Below, piece by piece: positions 1 through 7,624 of a stretch of 64,000 bases of DNA. A program made the translations under genes and the position numbers. Positions within the stretch are counted from its first letter, which is position 1, and the number at the start of each line of letters is the position of its first letter. Under the pieces are notes generated by a model. That model saw only the letters and a program-made list of their open reading frames with translations. It had not been told where the DNA came from and made no database searches. This DNA is from Alphaproteobacteria bacterium (GTDB taxonomy: Bacteria > Pseudomonadota > Alphaproteobacteria > Rhodobacterales > Rhodobacteraceae), in contig JAUHVK010000003.1 in the NCBI GenBank assembly GCA_030425145.1, positions 1 through 64,000 on the forward strand. The letters are read 5' to 3'.

Positions 1-121
1 CGTGTGGCCATCGGCGAAAGCGGGCAAGATCGCCCTGACTGCGGCCCAATTGGCGATGCTGCTGGAAGGGATCGATTGGCGTGTGCCGCAGCGCAGTTGG
101 ACACCGCTCAAGGCGGGATAA
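1..121 (+). pseudogene. IS66 family TnpB (ORF2), C-terminal fragment
   Basis: Reading frame 2 from the window edge gives about 39 residues ending at a TAA at 119-121. It contains LTAAQLAMLLEGIDW and ends WTPLKAG, the usual tail of the small IS66 accessory protein TnpB. In complete IS66 elements the tnpC transposase gene follows closely. Here the next gene, at 248, is a metabolic phosphatase, so the element is broken on this side, or only this end lies here. The upstream part is outside the window. The function is inactive or unknown. Confidence 0.7.
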
Positions 122-247
122 ATGCGCTATTATGGTCTAATTCCAACAGTATTCCCGGCTCAAATCAACAAATTTCAACGTTTTGATGTCGATTGGCCGC
201 TGGAAGCGCTATAGTTTGGGGCAAATAGAATCCGGGATCTTCATTTT

Positions 248-1024
248 ATGAGCACTCAGACACGCCAGGAGCGCCTGCGCGCAGCCATCGAAATCACTGA
301 CTTAGCAGCTCAAACCGCGATGCGGCACTTCAGACGCGTCTGTCAATTTGACACCAAATCCGATGAAAGCCCTGTCACGATTGCAGATCGGGAAACCGAA
401 CGTCGAATCCGCGATTTGCTGGCAAAACGCTTTCCCGACGAACACATTTTTGGCGAAGAGATGGGGCGCTCCGGGAATTCTGATCGCACATGGATCATCG
501 ATCCAATCGATGGCACGCGGTCGTTCATCGCTGGGCTGCCTCTGTTCGGAATGCTGCTTGGCTTTCAGGATCCTTCAGAACCACCTGTTGGAGTCATTCG
601 AATGCCCGCTCTTGACGAGGTTTATGCCGGCTCACCCGGGCTGGGGGCGACACGCAATGGAGAGGCCATCCATGTCAGTCAATGCACACGTCTCGACGAG
701 GCCCGACTTTTTATCAATGAGGGCGACAAACTGGCCGTGCAAGAGCCCCATGTATTCAGGCGCCTTGTCGGTGCAGGCCAGTTGCGCCGCATGGGCGCGG
801 ATTGTTACGCCCATGCGCTGGTGGCAGCTGGTTCGATTGATGCGGTCGTGGATTTCGATCTGCAACCCTATGATTACCTTCCGGTTGCGGCAGTGGTCGA
901 AGCAGCGGGCGGGGTGATGACCGATTGGAACGGCGCCCCCCTGACCCTGAACTCCGATGGTCGCACCCTGACCGCGTCAACCCCCGAACTACATGCAGAG
1001 CTTATGGCGTTGGTCACGGCCTAG
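248..1024 (+). CDS. hisN: Inositol monophosphatase family protein, probably histidinol-phosphatase (HisN-like)
   Basis: A 258-residue Mg-dependent phosphatase of the inositol monophosphatase fold. The metal-binding motifs are visible: GEE at about residues 69-71, DPIDGT at 85-90, and the second-site motif YDYLPVAAVVEAAGG near 208-222. The sequence IDPIDGTRSFIAGLP resembles alphaproteobacterial HisN, which removes phosphate from L-histidinol phosphate in histidine synthesis. No other his gene is nearby, so the substrate is inferred. It could also act on another sugar or inositol phosphate. Its stop overlaps the convergent kinase-like gene by 4 bases. Confidence 0.75.
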   Translation: MSTQTRQERLRAAIEITDLAAQTAMRHFRRVCQFDTKSDESPVTIADRETERRIRDLLAKRFPDEHIFGEEMGRSGNSDRTWIIDPIDGTRSFIAGLPLFGMLLGFQDPSEPPVGVIRMPALDEVYAGSPGLGATRNGEAIHVSQCTRLDEARLFINEGDKLAVQEPHVFRRLVGAGQLRRMGADCYAHALVAAGSIDAVVDFDLQPYDYLPVAAVVEAAGGVMTDWNGAPLTLNSDGRTLTASTPELHAELMALVTA

Positions 1025-1944
1025 CCGCGACGCACCGCCTCCACATGCCCCGAAAAGCTCGGGTCTTGCATCAATGCCTTGCAGCGTTCAAACCGCCCCG
1101 TCGCGTACGCCCAGAAATCTTCAGCTGGGTTGTCATCGGCATGCTGGATCAGGCCCCAAAGCGTCCACAGCAGGTCACACATGGCTTTGTAGATGATCAT
1201 CCGACCGGTTTCAGCCGCTGTCGGCTCCCGGCCGAAATAGGCCCGCATCAATTCCGCATCTTGCTGACGATCCATGCCCGCTTCGACCGAGAGATCACCG
1301 ACATCCCACAGCGGGTCGTTCATGCCGGAATATTCCCAGTCGACAACCCACATGATCGTGCCGTCATCCAGAAAATTCTCGCATAACGGATCGCAGTGAC
1401 ACGGGCTTAGCGGAAGATCGGCATTAGCCAGCACTTCCTTGACCGGCTTGGCGGCTTCTACCACATCATGATAGCCGACTGGCAGATCGACTTCCTTGGT
1501 CGAAAGAACCTTCAGATAATCGTCGATCATCGCAAAAAGCTCGAACCGAAACTCAAACGTCTGGCCCGAGTTGTGCAATTTGGCCAAAGCTGCCCCAGCG
1601 CGCGCCGGAGACCCTTCGCGCGATTTGAACAGGTCAGGGGTCATTGTTTCGATGTTCGGGACCGTCTCGGTGATCATCAAACCGGTCGCCGGATCAGCAT
1701 GGATCACCTTCGGCGACACACCTGCTCGGGCGGCGGCCTCAGCGTTATGAGCTTCGACACCACGATCGATATAATCTTCGGTTCCCGCGCCAGGGATACG
1801 CACGATAACCGAGCGATCAGCCATATCAACCCGATGCACCAGATTGGTCATTCCACCAAGTCGCGTGATCGTCAGCGCTTCGGCATTTTCCAATCCAGGG
1901 GCATTACGCAGCGCCGCCTTCACCTGTTCTGCGTGTTCCGTCAT
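1021..1944 (-). CDS. Choline/ethanolamine kinase-like phosphotransferase (APH family)
   Basis: A 307-residue cytoplasmic protein of the aminoglycoside phosphotransferase/choline kinase fold. The catalytic loop HCDPLCEN (about 173-180) and the metal-binding DWEYSG (about 192-197) are both present. It starts 3 bases after the stop of the upstream flavoprotein gene, so the two form one minus-strand operon. With a demethylating flavoprotein beside it, phosphorylation of choline, ethanolamine or a related amino alcohol is a reasonable guess, but the substrate is not shown by the sequence. Confidence 0.75.
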   Translation of the reverse strand: MTEHAEQVKAALRNAPGLENAEALTITRLGGMTNLVHRVDMADRSVIVRIPGAGTEDYIDRGVEAHNAEAAARAGVSPKVIHADPATGLMITETVPNIETMTPDLFKSREGSPARAGAALAKLHNSGQTFEFRFELFAMIDDYLKVLSTKEVDLPVGYHDVVEAAKPVKEVLANADLPLSPCHCDPLCENFLDDGTIMWVVDWEYSGMNDPLWDVGDLSVEAGMDRQQDAELMRAYFGREPTAAETGRMIIYKAMCDLLWTLWGLIQHADDNPAEDFWAYATGRFERCKALMQDPSFSGHVEAVRRG

Positions 1945-1947
1945 CGT

Positions 1948-4371
1948 TCACTCCTCGTCTTTCAGCGCTTTGTTTTCCGGATCATACAACGGCCCTTCAA
2001 CCTTGGTGATGGGATGCTGTTCACCAAAGACCTCCAGCATGAAGTCTGTTTTGTCCCAGTGATCCTTGTCGAGGTAGCCGCGCAAAATGGTCTTACCCAC
2101 GCTGTGACCAAAGCCCACAGATGTCGCCAGTGAGACGACCCGATTGCCGTCAAGGATGGTCTCTCCCCCGGTCAGCGGCAAATTGGCTTCCGTCGCAAAC
2201 GTGCAAAGCTTGCGCGAGAGGTTGCCAGCCTTCTGCTGTTCAAAAACGGCACGGCCCATAAAGTCACCCTTGGATTTCAAGTGCACCCGAAAGCCCACTC
2301 CCGCCTCGACCGGCGAATAGTCTGGGGTCACATCACCGGACCAGTAGATATAGCCTTTTTCCATCCGCAGGCTTTCAATCGCGCGGTAGCCGACATTGGC
2401 AATGCCCGCGCTTTGCCCGGCTTGCCACAGCTGGTCATAGACATGGGCGGCAAATTCAGTGGGGATGTGCAACTCATAGCCCAGTTCCCCGACATAGCCG
2501 ATCCGTGCGGCCAGAACCGGCGCCGCGCCCACGATGATTTCGCGCGCGCTGGAAAATGGAATGGCTTGGTTCGAAACATCCGATTCCGACGCTTTTGCCA
2601 AAACGTCTCGCGCCCGGGGGCCGACAATATTTACCACCGCCTTGCCAGAAGTGACCTCTATCAGGTGGACAGTCCCATCTTTGGGCATATTGCGCTTGAT
2701 CCAGTCGCTGTCATGCACCCCAAAACCAGAGCCGGTAACCATATAGAACCGATCCTGCGCAAGACGGATGAAGGTCACATCCGCCTCGGTCCCACCCTGC
2801 TCATTGCACATCTGGGTGTAAATGACCGACCCAAGCGGCTTGTCCATATTTGAGACGCACAACCTTTGCAGCAGATCCAACGCACCTGGCCCAAGGATTT
2901 CGAACTTTGCAAAAGAACTCTGGTCAATCAGGGCCACACGTTCGCGCACAGCTTTATGTTCCTGTGCCGCATAAGCCTTCCAGCCGGGGTTGAGGAAGTC
3001 GAGCTGGTCAACCGGGGCAATGCCCTCCGGAGCAAACCACAACGGCCGCTCCCACCCATTTTTCGAGCCATAGACAGCGCCTGCGTCCTTGAGGCGTTGA
3101 TACAACGGCGACAGTCGCAGCTGACGCGCCGTCTCATGCTCCTGCCCAGGATAGCGCATTTTGTAATGGTGGGCGTAGTGCTCCACCGCCCGAGGATACA
3201 TGAAGGCCCGAGTGCCGTGATGCGGCCCAAACCGGCGCACATCCAATGGCCACAAATCCAATGACGGCGCACCATCGACAATCCATTCAGCGATCATCTC
3301 GCCAGCGCCGCCACCGGCCGCGATGCCGTAGAGGAAGCCTGTCGCCAACATGAGATTGTCGAATCCGGGCTGCCACCCCATGACAAAATCGCCATCTGCG
3401 GAATATGGGATCGGTCCATTGATCACCTGACGGATACCGACTTCGTTGACAATCGGCGTCACCTTTCCGGCCAGTTCGGCCAACGGCAGGAAACGGTCAA
3501 GGTTCTCAGGCAATAGCTGACGCACAAAGCGGCCGGGAATTTTCGGATCGCCAAATGGCAGCGTATCGTCTTCGTAACCGCCAATCACGAGACGGCCACC
3601 CACGTCAGGCTTGTAATAGACCAGTCTTTCAGGATCACGAAGGGTTGGATAATGGCCGATCTCACCGCCTGTGGACTCGGTGATGATATACTGGTGTTCA
3701 ACAGCGCAGGCTGGCACTCGGATTCCCAGCTTTTCACCAATCTCACGGCTCCACATGCCGGTCGCGAGGATCACCGTATCCGCCTCATAGATGCCGTCGC
3801 TGGTGATGACTTCAGTGATGCGGCCATTGTTGACAGTGAAATCCGTGACCTCAACGCCTTGCTTGATCACAGCGCCCTGTTTGCGGGCCGCGCCAGCGAC
3901 CGCCTGACACAGCGACGCCGGATCCACATAACCATCGGAGGGAATATACGCCGCCCCCTCAAGCCCATGCGCTTCGATCAATGGAAAAAGCTCTTTTGCC
4001 TCAGCCGGAGAGATGATCGACATTTCAAGATCAAAACTGCGCGCCATCGTCGCCAGACGCTTGGCTTCAAGCATCCGCTCTTTGGTCGCCGCCAACCGCA
4101 GCGAGCCCGTCTTTTTCCAATCGAACTGCAAACCTTCTTCGTTTTGCAGGCGGTCATACATCTCGACCGACTTCTTCAGCATGCGCGTGGTGTTGCGCGA
4201 CGATCGAAGTTGACCGACCAGACCTGCCGCGTGCCACGTGGCCCCTTCGGTCAAGCCGGCGCGCTCCAGCAAGACCACGTCTTTTTCACCATTTCGCGTC
4301 AGATGATAAGCGATGGAGCAGCCGATAATGCCTCCACCGACAATAAGATGCTTCACCGTCGTTTTTGCCAT
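1948..4371 (-). CDS. FAD-dependent oxidoreductase with GcvT domain (dimethylglycine/sarcosine dehydrogenase family)
   Basis: About 807 residues. The N-terminal half is a DAO-type FAD domain with the dinucleotide motif VGGGIIG near residue 11 and TWHAAGL at 45-51, where this family carries FAD on a histidine. The C-terminal half is a GcvT/aminomethyltransferase domain that would pass the released one-carbon unit to tetrahydrofolate. Family members oxidatively demethylate dimethylglycine, sarcosine or similar N-methyl amines. I chose the ATG at 4371 (MAKTTVKHLI) because the FAD fold begins there; the frame stays open to 4410. It is divergent from a DeoR regulator, across a region with repeats, and is followed by a kinase-like gene. 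Confidence 0.8.
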   Translation of the reverse strand: MAKTTVKHLIVGGGIIGCSIAYHLTRNGEKDVVLLERAGLTEGATWHAAGLVGQLRSSRNTTRMLKKSVEMYDRLQNEEGLQFDWKKTGSLRLAATKERMLEAKRLATMARSFDLEMSIISPAEAKELFPLIEAHGLEGAAYIPSDGYVDPASLCQAVAGAARKQGAVIKQGVEVTDFTVNNGRITEVITSDGIYEADTVILATGMWSREIGEKLGIRVPACAVEHQYIITESTGGEIGHYPTLRDPERLVYYKPDVGGRLVIGGYEDDTLPFGDPKIPGRFVRQLLPENLDRFLPLAELAGKVTPIVNEVGIRQVINGPIPYSADGDFVMGWQPGFDNLMLATGFLYGIAAGGGAGEMIAEWIVDGAPSLDLWPLDVRRFGPHHGTRAFMYPRAVEHYAHHYKMRYPGQEHETARQLRLSPLYQRLKDAGAVYGSKNGWERPLWFAPEGIAPVDQLDFLNPGWKAYAAQEHKAVRERVALIDQSSFAKFEILGPGALDLLQRLCVSNMDKPLGSVIYTQMCNEQGGTEADVTFIRLAQDRFYMVTGSGFGVHDSDWIKRNMPKDGTVHLIEVTSGKAVVNIVGPRARDVLAKASESDVSNQAIPFSSAREIIVGAAPVLAARIGYVGELGYELHIPTEFAAHVYDQLWQAGQSAGIANVGYRAIESLRMEKGYIYWSGDVTPDYSPVEAGVGFRVHLKSKGDFMGRAVFEQQKAGNLSRKLCTFATEANLPLTGGETILDGNRVVSLATSVGFGHSVGKTILRGYLDKDHWDKTDFMLEVFGEQHPITKVEGPLYDPENKALKDEE

Positions 4372-4410
4372 CGCACAGCCCCTGAATTCGACACGATCAA
4401 AATAACCCAA

Positions 4411-4450
4411 AGCAACAAACGTGCAATATTTTTGTTGATTTTTGTTGATT
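4411..4450. promoter_or_regulatory. Tandem and inverted repeats in divergent promoter (candidate DeoR operator)
   Basis: The 10-base unit TTTGTTGATT occurs twice in perfect tandem (4431-4440 and 4441-4450). Its core is also inverted upstream: CAACAAA at 4413-4419 faces TTTGTTG at 4431-4437. This lies between the start of the flavoprotein gene (4371, leftward) and the DeoR regulator (4515, rightward). Autoregulation plus control of the divergent operon is the usual DeoR arrangement; binding itself is inferred. Confidence 0.45.
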
Positions 4451-4514
4451 TACGGCGAATTCCCCTATGACGCCAAGTAAAATCCCGCTATATTTCGATC
4501 AAAAAGCTAGAACG

Positions 4515-5276
4515 ATGTCGAAATATGAGTCGCAGATAATAGAGATCGTGAATCTCCGTGGCAGCATCAGCGTGCTGGACCTCGCCCATGAATTGCAGGT
4601 TTCAGATCAGACCATCAGGCGAGTCGTCAAACCCTTGGTTGAACGTGGCGACATCAGCAAAGTCCATGGGGCGCTGGTATCCAACCGTTCGGCCCTTGAT
4701 CCACCTTTTCTGGCACGCATGTCGCAAAACCGAGCCGCGAAAATCGCTATCGCACGTGAAGTCGCACGCTTGGTCAAGGATGGGGACAGTATCGCGATCG
4801 ATACCGGCTCTACATCAGGCTTCGCTGCTCAGGCCCTGCGCGAACGCAAAAACCTGACGGTCGTCACCAATTCCGCCTTCGTGGCCAGCACGTTGGCAAT
4901 GATTCCCGGCAACAACGTTTCCATGGCAGGCACACAGTTGCGCGACCATGATGGCGCCGCGTTTGACCGATCCGCCTTTGAGGTGATTGAGCGAATGCAG
5001 GTTGACTATGCACTTCTGTCAGCCTCAGTCGTGGATGCGCAAAAAGGGTTTTTGGTGCATGAACAATGTGAGGTGGATATCGCCACTGCGATGATGCGCA
5101 ATGCCTCGCGCACCATCATGGCCGTCGACGCATCCAAATTCTCACCACAAGATCGCCGACCGGCCATGCGCCAGCCAAATCTGCGCTCGGGTGATATCTT
5201 GGTCACAGACCGGCCAGTTCCTGCCGGCTTTGAAATGATAACCGCCTCGCTCAACATTATCGTCGCGCACAGCTGA
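4515..5276 (+). CDS. DeoR/GlpR family transcriptional regulator
   Basis: 253 residues from the ATG at 4515 (MSKYESQIIEIV). The N-terminus is a DeoR winged helix-turn-helix (ISVLDLAHELQVSDQTIRRVVKPL, about residues 15-38). The rest is the sugar-phosphate-isomerase-like sensor domain, with DGDSIAIDTGSTS and VVTNS motifs that bind a phosphorylated effector in this family. It is divergent from the flavoprotein/kinase operon, which it probably controls. An upstream in-frame start at 4467 would overlap the repeats, so it is less likely. Confidence 0.85.
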   Translation: MSKYESQIIEIVNLRGSISVLDLAHELQVSDQTIRRVVKPLVERGDISKVHGALVSNRSALDPPFLARMSQNRAAKIAIAREVARLVKDGDSIAIDTGSTSGFAAQALRERKNLTVVTNSAFVASTLAMIPGNNVSMAGTQLRDHDGAAFDRSAFEVIERMQVDYALLSASVVDAQKGFLVHEQCEVDIATAMMRNASRTIMAVDASKFSPQDRRPAMRQPNLRSGDILVTDRPVPAGFEMITASLNIIVAHS

Positions 5277-5725
5277 TTACGGCATTGTCATGCCCGAAAG
5301 GGTTTTGTCAGACGAATGCGAACCGGTCTCTGCGAAGACGGTTACGCTGATCATCATGCCGCGCAGAGACCGCGCCACTCAGCCAGAGCAGATCTGCAGG
5401 CTGGCTTTGCGCTGCCGCGACGGGGAGTCGAAGGAAAGAGCAGTTTACTAACAGAGACTGGGGAAGTGGCGGAGGGAACGGGTCCAAAATCGAACCTTCT
5501 ACAACACATAACGCGTTGAATAACAACGAGTTCGGATTGCAGCTAGGTGTCAGCGGCTATCACGACTGGGCTCGAACTTCACGAAGAAGTTCCAGTCAAA
5601 CGCCTTGTAATGTCTCAGCCTCGATACGAGTTCTAACTGAGTAGGTTAGCGCTCTGAGCGCGGTTGGCCGACGGCGGGCGGTCAAGGACCATCTGGTTTG
5701 CAAAAGGCGATTGTGGGTCACGGCG

Positions 5726-6694
5726 ATGGGCGCATCATCCGGTACAGATCGTGGGGTGACCGATGTCAGCCGCTCCTTCGAGCTTGACGGTTTCGCATGT
5801 CGCAGAGCGGCTGTGGACCGCTTCGTCGACCGGCACTTCACCTGGCCGGGGACATTCTGCATCCATCGCGCGGCCATTGGGTGCGACATCCTTCGAGCGC
5901 CCGTGAACGTGGTACTGTCGCTCCTTCTCGTGCTTATACGCATCGTGGCATTCGTCGCGCGCCTCGCTGGTCTTCATCACTTCGCCAACTGGCTCATGGC
6001 ACGACAGATCCTCTTGCGCACCTCTGTCGCGCGAAGGGTAGAAACGCTCGTTCTCACCGATCTGCTGGATCTACCCGGCGGCCCAGACGGCGCCGACCGG
6101 GGTCGGCCAGCCCTTGCCGCCGCGATCGTCAGTGCGCCATGGTTTCGCGCGATGCACCCAGCAGACCGGCCGGCCGAAGCCGCCGAGGCGATTGTGGAGC
6201 GGATTCTGCGGGACGTGCGCGAGTATGCCAGCGCGCGGACCGCCGTGGCGGAGATGACCACGACCCTCATGGTGATCATCGTGGGCGCAATTGTCTTTCA
6301 GGCCCTCACACCAGGCATGATCTCGATGGCACCCGACGTCGCCGGCGCGGCTGCGCGCATGACCGCCATCGCGGACTTCCCGCTGGGCCAGAGGCTCGGC
6401 GGCGCCTGGTACAGTGTCTTCGCGCCGAAGACGCCCGCCTGGTTGGTGTCAGTTGCAGTCGCTGGGTTGATCGCGATCGGCGCGACTTTTTCGGCTTTCG
6501 CAGGTATACTTGCCGATCCCTTCCAAGCCCGGTTTGGCATCCACCGCCGCAGGCTCATGCGCCTTCTCGGTACGATCGAACGGCACTGCATGGCGGATGC
6601 GGACAGCGCTTTCGTGGCGCGTGAGCATTTCCTTGCCCGTATTCTGGATTTCTGGGACGCTTTCATCGGCGTCCTTCGGATATTCAGGGGCTGA
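5726..6694 (+). CDS. Membrane protein of unknown function inside IS6 remnant
   Basis: 322 residues if it starts at the ATG at 5726; a TTG at 5711 is also in frame. There are hydrophobic stretches around residues 60-85 (PVNVVLSLLLVLIRIVAFVA), 180-200 (MVIIVGAIVFQALTPGMI) and 240-265 (VSVAVAGLIAIGATFSAFAG), separated by charged Arg-rich segments. No catalytic motif is recognised. From memory it resembles a Rhodobacteraceae family of unknown function (possibly DUF6635), but I cannot confirm this. It is flanked on both sides by IS6-transposase debris and reads away from it, so it looks like passenger DNA or a gene uncovered by nested insertions. Confidence 0.6.
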   Translation: MGASSGTDRGVTDVSRSFELDGFACRRAAVDRFVDRHFTWPGTFCIHRAAIGCDILRAPVNVVLSLLLVLIRIVAFVARLAGLHHFANWLMARQILLRTSVARRVETLVLTDLLDLPGGPDGADRGRPALAAAIVSAPWFRAMHPADRPAEAAEAIVERILRDVREYASARTAVAEMTTTLMVIIVGAIVFQALTPGMISMAPDVAGAAARMTAIADFPLGQRLGGAWYSVFAPKTPAWLVSVAVAGLIAIGATFSAFAGILADPFQARFGIHRRRLMRLLGTIERHCMADADSAFVAREHFLARILDFWDAFIGVLRIFRG

Positions 6695-6720
6695 GCGGGG
6701 GCATACAGGTCCAAGTCCCC

Positions 6721-6807
6721 GAACCAGACATAGAACATCACCGCCAGGCGGATGATCTCTGAGATCGTCTTGAAATAGCGGAAGGGGCTGCGTTTTGTGA
6801 TCTGCAA
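6721..6807 (-). pseudogene. IS6-family transposase, N-terminal fragment
   Basis: About 29 codons read TKRSPFRYFKTISEIIRLAV, then MFYVWF. This parallels the start of the intact transposase at 18775-19482 (TKRSPFKYFKTCPEIIRLAV, then MLYVRF). The similarity stops abruptly at about 6721 and the frame continues antisense to the membrane-protein gene with no transposase content. It is inactive. Confidence 0.7.
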
Positions 6808-6944
6808 ACGCTAGCCAGCGCCTTGCAACCCCTCAAGCCAAGTTCACCTGACAGGATCCAAGGTATTCCTGTCGGCCATCGCCCTCGCGGAGATCATCAT
6901 CTATTGGGTATGTATCCCCACCCCAAGCTTCTCCCTTTCTCATC

Positions 6945-7508
6945 TCAGACAAACGGATCGTCGATCACACCGATGAGCTGAATCAGAAACTCTCCGGTTC
7001 CTAGTGCACTGGCCTCCGAGGCTAGAACATCGATCTGTTCTTTTACCTCCAGCAGGCTCCCCTCACGATCGGCGGTGTCATAGAGCGCCAGCGTGGTCGT
7101 GGCATCGGACACATCGGACAGGCCGTTGATCACCGCGAAATAGAGCCCGATATCGACCTGGTCCTGCAGGGTCTGCGCGTCGCGGGGCGACCCGGTCCGG
7201 GCAGCGGCGCCGTCGTCGAGGAAGGTGAAGAACTCCGAGACCGTGATGATCCCGGGGTTCAGAAGGCTGGTCCAGAAGACGCGCCCGGCGAGGTCCACGT
7301 CGCGGTCGAAGAAATTCTGGTAGGCCGCCTCGACGATTTCGGAGTTGCTTGGCGCCGCCCCGTAGAGCGCGATCGCTTCCGGGCTGTCGATGAAGGCCTG
7401 AGCGATCGTCGCCTCGTCGACGCCGTTGGCCAGCTGGGTGGCCCAGTAGAACAGGCCGAACGCATCCGGGTTGCGTTCGAAGAGGCCGACGTAGAACTGC
7501 GTGATCAC
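6945..7508 (-). CDS. C-terminal part of giant RTX protein, DUF4214 domain (separated by frameshift)
   Basis: 187 residues from the ATG at 7508, but the frame is open upstream to about 7645 and reads DGSDLLIDIETIRFGS, the usual end of an RTX block. This is therefore the C-terminus of the giant protein encoded at 7625-16850 rather than a separate gene. The body holds DUF4214-type repeats (FYVGLFERNPDAFGLFYWATQL; AYQNFFDRDVDLAGRVFWTS), found at the C-terminus of many secreted calcium-binding surface proteins. One base inserted in the C5 run at 7645-7649 would restore the frame. Upstream to 6859 there is only the IS6 border. Confidence 0.75.
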   Translation of the reverse strand: MITQFYVGLFERNPDAFGLFYWATQLANGVDEATIAQAFIDSPEAIALYGAAPSNSEIVEAAYQNFFDRDVDLAGRVFWTSLLNPGIITVSEFFTFLDDGAAARTGSPRDAQTLQDQVDIGLYFAVINGLSDVSDATTTLALYDTADREGSLLEVKEQIDVLASEASALGTGEFLIQLIGVIDDPFV

Positions 7509-7624
7509 CTCCAGCTGCGCGGCGCTCAGCTCGGTCGCGCGTGCATAGCTGGCGAGATCGAACTCCGTCCCGTCATCCGGTGCCCCCGCGGGATTGGACC
7601 CGAACCGGATCGTCTCGATGTCGA

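Larger units (their letters stand above)
5301..6858. mobile_element. Degenerate IS6-family element with internal replacement carrying a membrane-protein gene
   Basis: The ends match the intact IS6 element at 18722-19539. The left end GGTTTTGTCAGACGAAT (5301-5317) and the right end, read inward, GATCCTGTCAGGTGAAC (6858 down to 6842) are inverted repeats (11 of 17). Just inside the left end, 5349-5381 on the minus strand still encodes ALAEWRGLCAA and a stop, the transposase C-terminus. Just inside the right end is the transposase N-terminus. The roughly 600 bases of transposase between them are gone, replaced by about 1.3 kb with one open gene. No 8-base target duplication is seen. Between 5390 and 5710 I find no gene, only a hairpin (GAACTTC at 5574 with GAAGTTC at 5586) and a tRNA-3'-end-like stretch at 5464. 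Confidence 0.6.

Noticed and set aside
3652-4470. A 272-codon plus-strand frame
   Set aside because: Shadow of the flavoprotein gene; His/Arg-rich without a fold signature, and it would cover the divergent promoter.
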